The notes under the pieces: model-generated
Database searches by the model: none
What the model was told of the DNA's origin: nothing
What the model saw: only the letters and a program-made list of their open reading frames with translations
Position numbers and translations under genes: made by a program
Part shown: in pieces, positions 27,288 to 36,012 of the stretch
How positions within the stretch are numbered: the stretch's first letter is position 1
How the letters are laid out: each line of letters starts with the position of its first letter
From: Saccharibacter floricola DSM 15669
GTDB taxonomy: Bacteria; Pseudomonadota; Alphaproteobacteria; Acetobacterales; Acetobacteraceae
Assembly (NCBI RefSeq): GCF_000378165.1
Contig: NZ_KB899336.1
Span: 141,092 to 205,091, forward strand
Direction of reading: 5' to 3'
Length of the DNA: 64,000 nt

Positions 27288-28712
27288 TTATTTCCCTAAT
27301 TGACGCAGCTTAACGCCACTCATCAGGCGTTTCTCAATTGTTTCTAACGAGACATCTTTTGTTTCTGGCACAAAGAGATAGATGAGAATAATAGCAAGAG
27401 CGTTAAAACTCGCAAATACCCAGAATGTATTAGAGCTGCCAAGCTCTTCGAGCATTGTCAAAAAGGTCGTCCCAATAAACAGGTTGCTCAACATATTGGT
27501 ACCCGTCGAAATCGAAATACCAAGATTACGCCCGGCATTAGGCTGAATTTCAGAGCAAATCACCCACATCAGCGGCCCAGCCGACATCGCAAACCCACCG
27601 ACGAACACAATAATGAGCGCCAACGCAGAGAGCTGAAGCGCCAAAGAACTCGGCCCGACATAGAGAATAACTGCAAGAATAGCCATGCTTAACGCCATGC
27701 TTGCATACCCCATATAAAGAATAGGTTTACGTCCCCAGCGGTCAGAATAACCAATCGCTACAAACGTCATCAGCACGTTAACGAGGCCAATCAGAGCGGT
27801 GCACCACATTTGCGCCGTGAGATCAAAATGTGCGGCTTCTAAGATGCGCGGGGCATAATACATGATGATATTAATACCAGCGAATTGCTGCATAATTTGC
27901 AACAACATACCAAGCCCAACAGAACGCCGAAAGTTGGAATTCCTGCGTAAAAGCTTCCAACCTTCTTGTTTTGTTTGAAGCTGTTCATCTATAGCCTCCA
28001 ACTCACGTTGGGCAGAAGACGACGTATCACGCAGATTGGTCATTACTTCAAAAGCATGTTCCCAATGACCACGCATCACAAGCCAACGCGGGCTTTGTGG
28101 AAGGAACAAAAAAGCCCCTAAGAAAAGTACAGCTGGAATAGCCTCAACAATCAACATCGTCCGCCATGCTCCCGACGGAGACAGCCAACTATTGGAGAAG
28201 AAAGCCAGAAAAATCCCGATCGTTTTCAGCAACTGATAGGTAGAAACCATTGCCCCACGCTGCTCTTTACGGGCAATTTCCGACAAATATTGAGGGGTTG
28301 TAAAATCGGACAGCCCCATACCTAAACCAACCAGCACACGGCAAGCAATCATCGACGCAACAGACCAACTTGCAGCCGACCCGAAAGCACCAACAGCAAA
28401 CAAAAATGCAGCAATAGTTAATGTATATTTACGCCCTAGATGGTTACAGAGCGTACCACCTGTTAGGGCCCCAATCGTTGCCCCCACCAACATGCCACCA
28501 ACAACCCACTCAAGTAAGCCTGTTGAGACATGGAATTGCGTGCCAAATGGCTTCAGCACGCCTGAAATAACACCAATGTCCAGCCCACACATGAGGCCAG
28601 CAAGTGATGCTATAAGACAAACAGCAAGCACACGGCGGCGCGCTACTTTATTAACGTGACCCTCTGCCGGTGCGTCGGGAGCAGTAACCTCCTGATCCGA
28701 TACAGTTTTCAT
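27288..28712 (-). CDS. MFS sugar porter (copy 2)
   Basis: This 474-residue paralogue of the downstream gene matches it along most of its length. Shared blocks include SLAGLMCGLDIGVISGVL, the RRNSNFRRSVGLGM stretch, QQFAGINIIMYYAPRIL, SDRWGRKPILYMG, SAGPLMWVICSEIQP and VPETKDVSLETIEKRLMSGVKLR. Twelve membrane segments are expected. PQSPRWLVMRGH replaces the canonical PESPRWL, as in copy 1. The pair probably arose by duplication and may differ in affinity or substrate. The QQFAGIN motif lies in TM7, which helps form the sugar site in characterised homologues. Confidence 0.92.
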   Translation of the reverse strand: MKTVSDQEVTAPDAPAEGHVNKVARRRVLAVCLIASLAGLMCGLDIGVISGVLKPFGTQFHVSTGLLEWVVGGMLVGATIGALTGGTLCNHLGRKYTLTIAAFLFAVGAFGSAASWSVASMIACRVLVGLGMGLSDFTTPQYLSEIARKEQRGAMVSTYQLLKTIGIFLAFFSNSWLSPSGAWRTMLIVEAIPAVLFLGAFLFLPQSPRWLVMRGHWEHAFEVMTNLRDTSSSAQRELEAIDEQLQTKQEGWKLLRRNSNFRRSVGLGMLLQIMQQFAGINIIMYYAPRILEAAHFDLTAQMWCTALIGLVNVLMTFVAIGYSDRWGRKPILYMGYASMALSMAILAVILYVGPSSLALQLSALALIIVFVGGFAMSAGPLMWVICSEIQPNAGRNLGISISTGTNMLSNLFIGTTFLTMLEELGSSNTFWVFASFNALAIILIYLFVPETKDVSLETIEKRLMSGVKLRQLGK

Positions 28713-28847
28713 AAAGGGAATGCTCCTATTTTATGAGCGCTCTTTAGGCAGTTCCCTGCATTTACCACAAAAAGCACTTTTAACTAAGCTAATAGATCAG
28801 TCGCTCTTGTCATAAACAAGGCAACATCCCCCCTGTTCCAGCGCCAA

Positions 28848-29876
28848 TCACCGGATAACAGAGCGAAGCGTCCCGACCTCTCGACCACGCCAATTCAGCT
28901 GCTTCCGCGCACTCCAACGATCGAGAAACGCCTCATCTTCTCCTGAATGACAAAGGCTCTTCTGACCAAAGCGCTTCAACAACGCTGTTAATGCTAACTC
29001 CGCCGCACGCGCTCCACCATCTTCAGCCTTCACGACAATGCCCAAGCCTTCTTCTGGTAGAGCCGCGACCATAATGCCTTCAGCACCCATTTTCACAAAG
29101 GCACGCTCACCAAAACGCTCCATAATCGCGGTATCATAACGCCCAGTGCCCGCCACCATATATGGATGCGCCGCCACAGCCCGGCGCAGACGAGCCGCCC
29201 CCTCTGCGTAGGCATCCGATAGGCCATCGCCCGTGCCAAAACGGGCCAACCCTTGGGCCAATGCTCGATAAGGCACGGCATAAGTCGGCAATGAGCATCC
29301 ATCCATCCCGCGATTTTCTGCGCGATGAGGCACCCCAATCACCTGTTCTAGTGAAGCGGTCACACGTTTTTGTATCTCATGCTCCGGATCTACATAGCCT
29401 GTCGGGTCTATCCCTTGATCACACGAAAGGCAGACCATCCCTGCATGTTTCCCCGAGCAGGTATTATGCAAACAACATGGAGCTGTATGGCCTTGCGCCA
29501 TCCATTGCCCAGCTGCAGGCATATAACTCGGCCAATGAGCACCACATTCAAGCGCTGTTTCATCGCGCCCAACACGAGCTAACATAGAAGCCGCCAAACG
29601 CGTATGGGCCTCCTCCCCTCCGTGAGACGCGCAACTTAAGGCAAGCGCATCATCACCGAGTTTCAAACGATCCGCCGCTCCGCTTGCGACCAATTCAAGC
29701 GCTAAAAAAGCTTTGACGGTAGAGCGTGGAAAAAGCAAAGACTCCGCATCACCACATGACCAGACAAGACGGCCCGCCGTATCGACGACAACGGCACGCC
29801 CATAATGACGCGACTCAACCCGTCCTCCACGTGTTGCCTCTGCCAATAAGCCCATATCCATCTTTTTATCGGTCAT
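28848..29876 (-). CDS. L-asparaginase II (rhizobial ReAV type)
   Basis: This belongs to the asparaginase II family unrelated to the E. coli enzymes. It hydrolyses L-asparagine to aspartate and ammonia. The 342-residue protein shows LLAEATRGGRVESRHYG at the N-terminus, the Ser/Lys pair in FPRSTVKAFLALEL, ALSCASHGGEEAHT, and the zinc or structural Cys region CCLHNTCSGKHAGMVCL. ENRGMDGCSLPTYAVP and GTGRYDTAIME follow. The frame extends 25 codons upstream. The ATG at 29876 is preferred because it overlaps the zur stop by 11 bases and gives the family N-terminus. It is the last gene of the rapZ-zur unit. Confidence 0.9.
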   Translation of the reverse strand: MTDKKMDMGLLAEATRGGRVESRHYGRAVVVDTAGRLVWSCGDAESLLFPRSTVKAFLALELVASGAADRLKLGDDALALSCASHGGEEAHTRLAASMLARVGRDETALECGAHWPSYMPAAGQWMAQGHTAPCCLHNTCSGKHAGMVCLSCDQGIDPTGYVDPEHEIQKRVTASLEQVIGVPHRAENRGMDGCSLPTYAVPYRALAQGLARFGTGDGLSDAYAEGAARLRRAVAAHPYMVAGTGRYDTAIMERFGERAFVKMGAEGIMVAALPEEGLGIVVKAEDGGARAAELALTALLKRFGQKSLCHSGEDEAFLDRWSARKQLNWRGREVGTLRSVIR

Positions 29877-30465
29877 GATCGCTATCTTTCCCATGATGAG
29901 AGGTATCGCCGTCTGGAAGAGACACCGCACATTCCGCACAGAGTCCCTCAATTTCTACCGTTGCCGCTTCTGCTTGGAAGCCTCTTCCACGCGCAGAAGA
30001 CAGCAAAACAGCCGCCACAACATCTTGCTCCAGCTCTTCCACACAACGACATTGGCGACAAATTAAGAACTGCGCACGATGCACGCCCCATGTTCCGTGC
30101 TCACGACACCCACTCTGGCAATCCAGCGCGTGATGGCATCCTACAAAAGCACTCAGGCGCTCAATCCGATGAACCAGCCCATACTCAAGAAGGAACTCTA
30201 ACGCTCGGTACACGGTGGGAGGAACCGCACGTGGCTGCAACGTGCGTAAACGCGCTAAAAGATCATACGCACCTGAAGCCTGTTTTTCAGACAATACCAA
30301 GCCTAGAACTTGCCGCCGTGTTTTCGTCAAACGCTGCCCATGCTGACGGCACCATTGCTCGGCCTCATCTAACCGCCGTATCACCGATGCGGAAAAAACG
30401 ACCTCTTCCCCGCCATGATCCTGAGCAGGCTGCCCAGCCTTTTGTGCCATGCGTGTTTCCTTCAT
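29866..30465 (-). CDS. zur: Fur-family zinc-type regulator (Zur)
   Basis: This is a 199-residue metal-responsive repressor. The winged helix includes QRLTKTRRQVLGLVLSEKQ and PPTVYRALEFLLEYGLVHRIE. The dimerisation part has FVGCHHALDCQSGCREHGTWG and FLICRQCRCVEEL, with the CxxC zinc site and His residues. Zur rather than Fur is suggested by the AEQWCRQHGQRLTK-type N-terminus and the high Cys content. A late AECAVSL probably supplies another Cys. It starts six bases after rapZ and overlaps the asparaginase gene, so it belongs to one transcript. No zinc transporter is next to it. Confidence 0.85.
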   Translation of the reverse strand: MKETRMAQKAGQPAQDHGGEEVVFSASVIRRLDEAEQWCRQHGQRLTKTRRQVLGLVLSEKQASGAYDLLARLRTLQPRAVPPTVYRALEFLLEYGLVHRIERLSAFVGCHHALDCQSGCREHGTWGVHRAQFLICRQCRCVEELEQDVVAAVLLSSARGRGFQAEAATVEIEGLCAECAVSLPDGDTSHHGKDSDHDR

Positions 30466-30471
30466 GCCCTT

Positions 30472-31422
30472 TTAATCACGCTGAGACGCTGTGCCTTCCT
30501 CCGGGGCCACCGCCCAACGCCATGACGCTAATCCTTGCCGCGCTAACTCACGGTGCAACACCATAATCGGCACATGCTCAGCCTCTACAGGCTTTTCTCG
30601 TTGTGCCAAATCATGTGCCAAAGCTTCCACAAGCGTCACGGAACGATGGCGCCCACCACTACAGCCAATCGCAATAGTGACGTATTTTTTCCCCTCTTCC
30701 ACAAAGCGCGGAAGCACCAACGATACCAAGCCTAAAACATGATCATAAAATGGCTTATAAAAGGGGTCTTCCTTCACATAATCAGCGACCACTTTCTCCA
30801 ACCCCGTACGGGGGCGAAGAGCCTCATCATAATGTGGGTTCCGCAGAAAACGAGCATCGAGCACAATATCAGCTTCTCGTGGCAAACCGGCCGGGTATGC
30901 AAAAGACATGAGAACGACGGAAAGGTCATTATCCGCATGCCCGCCAAACCGTGCCGTAATGAGTTGCCGCAATTCAGGTAAAGGAAGGTCTGACGTATCC
31001 ACCACAAGGTCTGCTTCAGAGCGCAATGGGGCGAGCAGCTTGGCTTCCTGCTCTAGCCCTGTCACGACGCTTCCACCACTGACAAGCGGATGACGCCGGC
31101 GCGTTGCCGTAAAACGACGCAGAAGAATATCATATTCAGCGGTCGCATAGAGAAGATGCACGACACTATCTGATTGCGCCCGCAACCACGAGACACGCTC
31201 CAGCACACGTTGTGCCTCAAAGCCACGGCTTCTGACATCAATGCCAATCGCGAGCCGCTTCCCTGCCCGAGAAATAAGCGCATCAAAAAGATCTAATGGC
31301 GGATTATCAACAACCTCATACCCAAGATCTTCCAACATGCGCAGAATAGACGCCTTCCCTGCACCTGAAAGACCCGTTACGAGCAAAATATGCCGAAGAG
31401 TCTGCTCTGTCATGATAGACAT
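30472..31422 (-). CDS. rapZ: RNase adapter protein RapZ (YvcJ-type P-loop protein)
   Basis: RapZ binds nucleotides and, in enterics, directs RNase E to the small RNA controlling GlmS, linking it to envelope precursor supply. The 316-residue protein has the P-loop GLSGAGKAS at residues 17–25; family members usually read GKS(S/T), so Ala at 24 is a small deviation. SFAYPAGLPREADIVLDARFLRNPHY and the C-terminal AIGCSGGRHRSVTLVEAL are diagnostic. It sits downstream of chvI-chvG, but the hprK gene usual between them in alphaproteobacteria is absent. Confidence 0.94.
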   Translation of the reverse strand: MSIMTEQTLRHILLVTGLSGAGKASILRMLEDLGYEVVDNPPLDLFDALISRAGKRLAIGIDVRSRGFEAQRVLERVSWLRAQSDSVVHLLYATAEYDILLRRFTATRRRHPLVSGGSVVTGLEQEAKLLAPLRSEADLVVDTSDLPLPELRQLITARFGGHADNDLSVVLMSFAYPAGLPREADIVLDARFLRNPHYDEALRPRTGLEKVVADYVKEDPFYKPFYDHVLGLVSLVLPRFVEEGKKYVTIAIGCSGGRHRSVTLVEALAHDLAQREKPVEAEHVPIMVLHRELARQGLASWRWAVAPEEGTASQRD

Positions 31423-31509
31423 CCCAGTCCTCTGCGATCATATCGCTCTGCGCACCCTGCCATCATGTCAGAAGCCCTTTCCAAGACGACATACGTGCCC
31501 GACTGATCG

Positions 31510-33234
31510 TCACCCCCAACAACGCGGCAAGTGGATGATAAATCGAGCACCATTGACCTCTCTCCCTCCCTCTGAAGAAGATGACACAGCATAGCGATTT
31601 TCTGCATAAAGATCACCTCCTAATACACGCACGATCTGGCGGCTAATGGCCAGCCCTAACCCAGAATGCTGCCCAAAATCTTCCGTTCCCGGGCGTTCGG
31701 AGTAAAAACGCTCAAAAATATTCTCAATCTTAGCAGGCGGAATGCCCGGGCCTTCATCTTCAATCACAATCTCAACAAAAGATGTTTTGCTCGCCTTCTT
31801 CCCCCTACGAGAAACATCACTTTGTTGGGGGTTTTCACTCCCGCACACCCGCACCGCAATCGTAACCACCCCTTTTTCTGGCGAGAAAGACAACGCGTTA
31901 TTGATCAAATTACGCAACACCTGCACCAGTCGGTCTTCTACCGCCCGCAAGCATAATTTACGTCCCTTTTTATCGGTCTTCAGGCGTAAGATCGGGTCTG
32001 TATCGCGCCGGGTCGTTTGGTGCATCTCCACCAACACGTTCAGCAAGGGGACAATTTCCACACAACCGCGCTGGCCACGGCGCAAATCTCCTTCAACACG
32101 ACTTGCATCTGAAATATCAGCAATAAGTCGCTCTAAGCGCCCCACATCGCCACTCACAATGTTCAAAAGCCGCTCGCGTGCAGCGGCGTCATGAATACGT
32201 GGCAATGTTTCTAAGGCCGAACGGATCGACGAAAGCGGGTTTTTAAGCTCGTGACTTACCTCAGCTGCAAAGCGCTCCGTGTCGTCCAGCCGCGCCCATA
32301 ACGCCAATGTGCTAATCCGCAATGCCCGTGCTAAAGTGCCGATCTCGTCTTTTCTGTTCAAAAGACTTTGCGGCACACAATCCGCTCTTCCCTTCCCTGG
32401 TTCACGCATGTCATGCGACGTTTTCACCAAACGCCGCAATGGCCGCGCAATGGTTGATGAGAGATAAAGTGAGAGCAGAACCGTCAAGCACAAAGACAGC
32501 AGCAGCAGCGATAGAATGGAAGAACGCACCGCAAACAAAGAACGGTCAATCTCTGGAGCATGCCGCGTGAGTTGAATCTCACCAATCGTCGCATTGCTGT
32601 CTGCTATAATCGGCTCCACCACCGTAATTACAAGCTCGTGTGTATCCGTCCTGCGAATATAGGGGGGCATCTCTACTTGCGTCGGCATTGACGATGATGA
32701 GCCTGCTAATGCAGCATCATCTGTGGAATTATCAAGAGGAACAGGCCCAGCGCTGGACGTAAGAGGCAAGCGCAGCAACACCCACGCATAAAACATATCG
32801 AAAATATTATCGCGCGGCGGAGACCAGCGCTCAGGGCGCCCCGGAACCACGACACCACCCCGATCAAGGGGGAAATCACGCCGACTATCAACCAGCAAAT
32901 GTCCATCCGGGCTATACAGACGTGCATGAGCGTTCAAGCTGGAATTCATCAGACTAGCCAATAAGGGGCTCGCCAAAGACGCTTCCAGCGCCACCTCATG
33001 ACGATCACCACGACGAACAGCCGACTCCCCTAGTGCTCCTGCATAAATATGCGCCTGCTCACGCAAAGCCGTCACATCTGCTTCTAACAAACTGGCTTGG
33101 AATTGATTGATATAGAGCAGCATCCCCGCCAACAGCATGAGCGGGACAATGTTCACCAACAGAACACGCACAAGTAAGGGCGATACTTGCCGAGGGGAAC
33201 GTAACCAGCGAGGGAAAAGACGCCGTACCGTCAT
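31510..33234 (-). CDS. chvG: ChvG/ExoS-type sensor histidine kinase
   Basis: ChvG senses envelope or acid stress with ChvI. The 574-residue protein has an N-terminal helix (about residues 23–43, VLLVNIVPLMLLAGMLLYINQ) and a periplasmic sensor. A second helix (about 238–258) is followed by HAMP (TIARPLRRLVKTS). The H-box is FAAEVSHELKNPLSSIRSALE. The ATPase domain has RNLINNALSFSPE, EDEGPGIPPAKIENIFERFYS and GLGLAISRQIV. It follows chvI after 88 bases. Downstream, only 87 bases separate it from rapZ. Confidence 0.92.
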   Translation of the reverse strand: MTVRRLFPRWLRSPRQVSPLLVRVLLVNIVPLMLLAGMLLYINQFQASLLEADVTALREQAHIYAGALGESAVRRGDRHEVALEASLASPLLASLMNSSLNAHARLYSPDGHLLVDSRRDFPLDRGGVVVPGRPERWSPPRDNIFDMFYAWVLLRLPLTSSAGPVPLDNSTDDAALAGSSSSMPTQVEMPPYIRRTDTHELVITVVEPIIADSNATIGEIQLTRHAPEIDRSLFAVRSSILSLLLLSLCLTVLLSLYLSSTIARPLRRLVKTSHDMREPGKGRADCVPQSLLNRKDEIGTLARALRISTLALWARLDDTERFAAEVSHELKNPLSSIRSALETLPRIHDAAARERLLNIVSGDVGRLERLIADISDASRVEGDLRRGQRGCVEIVPLLNVLVEMHQTTRRDTDPILRLKTDKKGRKLCLRAVEDRLVQVLRNLINNALSFSPEKGVVTIAVRVCGSENPQQSDVSRRGKKASKTSFVEIVIEDEGPGIPPAKIENIFERFYSERPGTEDFGQHSGLGLAISRQIVRVLGGDLYAENRYAVSSSSEGGREVNGARFIIHLPRCWG

Positions 33235-33322
33235 AATAAACGGCCCTCCAGAGCGAGGTCGGCATCTAAAACGCCCCTCTTTTGCAATTTAATGACGAAC
33301 ATAGACCGGCAGGATAGACAAA

Positions 33323-34072
33323 TCAGGACGCAATATCGCGATAACGATAGCCAACGCCATAAAGCGTTTCGATCTGATTGAAATCCTCATCTACCTGACG
33401 GAATTTCTTCCTTACACGCTTGATATGACTATCAATTGTCCGGTCATCAACATAGATACTATCACCGTACGCGGCATCAATCAGTTGATCGCGTGATTTC
33501 ACAAGGCCAGGCCGCACGACCAGTGCCTTAACCAGCAAAAATTCCGTTACCGTCAGGGCGACTTCCTTGTCGTTCCACAAGCATTGATGCCGTGCTTCAT
33601 CCAACGCCAACGGCCCACGCACAAGAATCGACCGCCCCGCCGTGCTGTCCCCCGTCACCTCAGCCTGACTGACTTCATGACGTCGCAACAAAGCACGGAT
33701 CCGCTCAACAAGCAGACGGAGCGAAAAAGGTTTAGTAATATAATCATCCGCCCCAAGACGCAGCCCCATCAACTGGTCCATTTCTTCGTCTTTAGAGGTT
33801 AAGAAAATAACAGGCATATTAGAGCGTGTCCGCAAACGCTTGAGCAGCTCTATGCCATCCATACGGGGCATTTTGACGTCTAAAATCGCTAATGAGACAG
33901 GACGAGATAACAGACCCTGCAAGGCGCTCTCACCATCCGTATAGGTATGCACCCCATAACCTTCCGCCTCTAGTGCCATTTGCACAGACGCTAAAATGTT
34001 ACGATCATCATCCACTAACGTGATAATAGGCGCTCCGCTCGCACGCCCATGCTGTTCGTCAGAATTTGGCAT
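33323..34072 (-). CDS. chvI: ChvI-type response regulator
   Basis: This OmpR/PhoB-family regulator of 249 residues partners ChvG. The receiver domain shows [19 protein letters not shown], the phosphorylation site in [13 protein letters not shown], and [10 protein letters not shown]. The winged helix contains [15 protein letters not shown] and the recognition region [17 protein letters not shown], ending GVGYRY. A longer frame begins 17 codons upstream. The ATG at 34072 is preferred because AGGAG lies 11 bases ahead. It leads the chvI-chvG pair and diverges from grpE. Confidence 0.94.
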   Translation of the reverse strand: MPNSDEQHGRASGAPIITLVDDDRNILASVQMALEAEGYGVHTYTDGESALQGLLSRPVSLAILDVKMPRMDGIELLKRLRTRSNMPVIFLTSKDEEMDQLMGLRLGADDYITKPFSLRLLVERIRALLRRHEVSQAEVTGDSTAGRSILVRGPLALDEARHQCLWNDKEVALTVTEFLLVKALVVRPGLVKSRDQLIDAAYGDSIYVDDRTIDSHIKRVRKKFRQVDEDFNQIETLYGVGYRYRDIAS

Positions 34073-34317
34073 TTTTATGGGGTCTCCTAACATAATCAAA
34101 CACAATATATATTTTAAAAGCACGCATTAAGAGATCACCCGTAGCATGAAAGCGCCTCAGACCAAATATCCCCTCAAGAGCTGTTTTTAGCCTTCCTCTC
34201 CCATCGCTGTATGGCATATTCCTCTTGCTTTCAGGCTCATCATCATTATGTCCTCTACGAAGGAAGGGTCATCCTGAAGGCCCATTTAAAAGGCACAAAA
34301 CGCAATAGGGTCATATT

Positions 34318-34932
34318 ATGACAGAACAAAATCCTCATACAGAAACAGACGAAACTGCTGGCGCACGCGCCGCTGCAGAGGCTGCCGCAGCTCTTGATGA
34401 GCAAAAAGAAGGCGAAAAGCCTGCAGCTGATGCCTCACCAGAGGAGCGTATTGCGGCTCTGGAAGCAGAAGTCGAAGAGATGAAAAACCGCTGGCTCCGC
34501 TCTGAAGCAGATAATCAAAACCTGCGGACACGTGCGAAGCGCGATCTTGATGATGCCCGTCAATATGCCGTGCAAAAATTTGCACGCGATGTTGTCGAAG
34601 CAGCAGAGAATCTTCAACGCGGCGTTGCCTCTCTCCCCGAACCTAAAGAAGGGGAAGATAAAATCATCACCAGCATTCGCGAAGGGCTAGAAGGTACGGA
34701 GCGTTCCTTCCTTTCCATCCTTGAGCGCAACGGGATCACCCGTCAGGATGCTACAGGCCAGGCTTTCGATGCCAACCTTCACCAAGCAATGCAAGAAGTT
34801 GAATCGCCTGACCATGCTCCAGGCCATGTTGTTCAAGCATGGACACCAACATGGATGCTCAAAGACCGCTTGCTGAAGCCCGCTATGGTTTTGGTTGCTA
34901 ATGGTGATTCCAAGGGCAAAAAACCCGAGTAA
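34318..34932 (+). CDS. grpE: Nucleotide exchange factor GrpE
   Basis: GrpE releases ADP from DnaK in the protein-folding cycle. The 204-residue protein has an acidic Ala/Glu-rich N-terminus and a long coiled-coil helix (EERIAALEAEVEEMKNRWLRSEADN, given in part). The core RTRAKRDLDDARQYAVQKFARD follows, and the C-terminal β-domain contains FDANLHQAMQEVESPDHAPGHV and RLLKPAMVLVA. dnaK and hrcA are not in the window. I could not identify a sigma-32 promoter in the 245-base spacer upstream. Confidence 0.96.
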   Translation: MTEQNPHTETDETAGARAAAEAAAALDEQKEGEKPAADASPEERIAALEAEVEEMKNRWLRSEADNQNLRTRAKRDLDDARQYAVQKFARDVVEAAENLQRGVASLPEPKEGEDKIITSIREGLEGTERSFLSILERNGITRQDATGQAFDANLHQAMQEVESPDHAPGHVVQAWTPTWMLKDRLLKPAMVLVANGDSKGKKPE

Positions 34933-34963
34933 TCCCTTTTAAACGTTATGAAAGGCGGAGACG

Positions 34964-35935
34964 TTGGCCCATATCCTCGTCATTAAGCACGGTGCTTTAG
35001 GGGATTTCTGTCAGGCCTTTAGTGCTTTTGCCACGCTCCGCCATCATTTCCCCTCAGATCATCTCACGTTACTCACCAGCAGCCCGTATCGCGCCTTGGC
35101 TGAATGCTCGCCGTGGTTTGATGACGTGCTGGTGGACGATCGCCCGTCATGGACGCATTGGCGTCATCATATGTGGATTCGCCAGCTTCTCCGCCGCGTC
35201 GATAAGGTTATTGACCTCCAAAACTCCGGTCGCACACAGTCCTATTTCCGCCTTGCTGGACGACCTGCTTGGTCGGGACAGCATGCGAAGAGTGACAACG
35301 CTCATACCAATCCGCAGCGCCGTGCCATGCACGGCCTAGCACGCCAAAACGACCAGCTCCGCACGGCCGGCCTCACGCCCCTGCCACGTCATGTCCCCGA
35401 TTGGCTTATAGCTGAAGGGCCCGCTCTCCCCCGTCCCTATGCTGTTCTCGTCCCCGGGGCAGCCGCCCATCGCCCAGCAAAGCGCTGGCCTGTCCGCCGT
35501 TTTGCTACACTCGTCCAATGGCTTGTTGAGCAGGGCATACAGCCTGTCATCGTCGGCGATGCTGCACAGCACGGGTTAGGCTCCTTCATCTGCAACACCG
35601 TGCCAAGCGCGCACGACCTAACTGGCCGGACATCTTTGCCAGAACTCGCCGGCCTGCTCCATCGTGCGGCTTTCGCGGTCGGGAATGATACGGGACCTAT
35701 GCATATGGCCGCCACAATGGACTGCCCCAGCCTCACTCTTTTCTCCCATGACAGTGACCCACGCCGTTGTGCACCATTATCTCTCACACCGGGCTATAGC
35801 CGCTCTCTTGTGACGCGTGACCTGGCCACCCTTTCAGCCGAGCGCGTGTGCCGCTACCTTCAAGACTGGACATTCCCCTTACTTAATCTTGAGCCGCAAC
35901 AGAAAAGCGTGCAAAATATCTTAATGATCGGCTAG
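34964..35935 (+). CDS. Family 9 glycosyltransferase (LPS heptosyltransferase-like)
   Basis: The 323-residue protein resembles WaaC/WaaF ADP-heptose:LPS heptosyltransferases. ILVIKHGALGDFCQAFSA at the N-terminus, VIDLQNSGRT, and the donor-binding PGAAAHRPAKRWPVRRFA are visible. The C-terminal DLTGRTSLPELAGLLHRA and VGNDTGPMHMAATMDCP are family hallmarks. It starts at a TTG with GGCGGAG three bases before it, immediately followed by the family N-terminus AHILVI. It likely works on the LPS core at the inner-membrane face. It follows grpE closely and thrS comes next. Confidence 0.9.
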   Translation: MAHILVIKHGALGDFCQAFSAFATLRHHFPSDHLTLLTSSPYRALAECSPWFDDVLVDDRPSWTHWRHHMWIRQLLRRVDKVIDLQNSGRTQSYFRLAGRPAWSGQHAKSDNAHTNPQRRAMHGLARQNDQLRTAGLTPLPRHVPDWLIAEGPALPRPYAVLVPGAAAHRPAKRWPVRRFATLVQWLVEQGIQPVIVGDAAQHGLGSFICNTVPSAHDLTGRTSLPELAGLLHRAAFAVGNDTGPMHMAATMDCPSLTLFSHDSDPRRCAPLSLTPGYSRSLVTRDLATLSAERVCRYLQDWTFPLLNLEPQQKSVQNILMIG

Positions 35936-36012
35936 ACTACGCCGCTTGTGAGGAAACTTCCGACCTCCTCGCCCATTTTTATCGATAACATCCTCAACCA
36001 AGGAGCGCCTTC

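Noticed and set aside
29162-29587. 141-codon plus-strand frame inside the asparaginase gene
   Set aside because: It lies antisense to a well-supported gene and shows no domain or signal of its own.
31410-31616. Possible hprK remnant between chvG and rapZ
   Set aside because: The 68-codon frame overlaps chvG in another frame and has no HprK P-loop or signature.
34124-34317. Sigma-32 promoter before grpE
   Set aside because: No convincing CTTGAA-like −35 and CCCCAT-like −10 pair at proper spacing.
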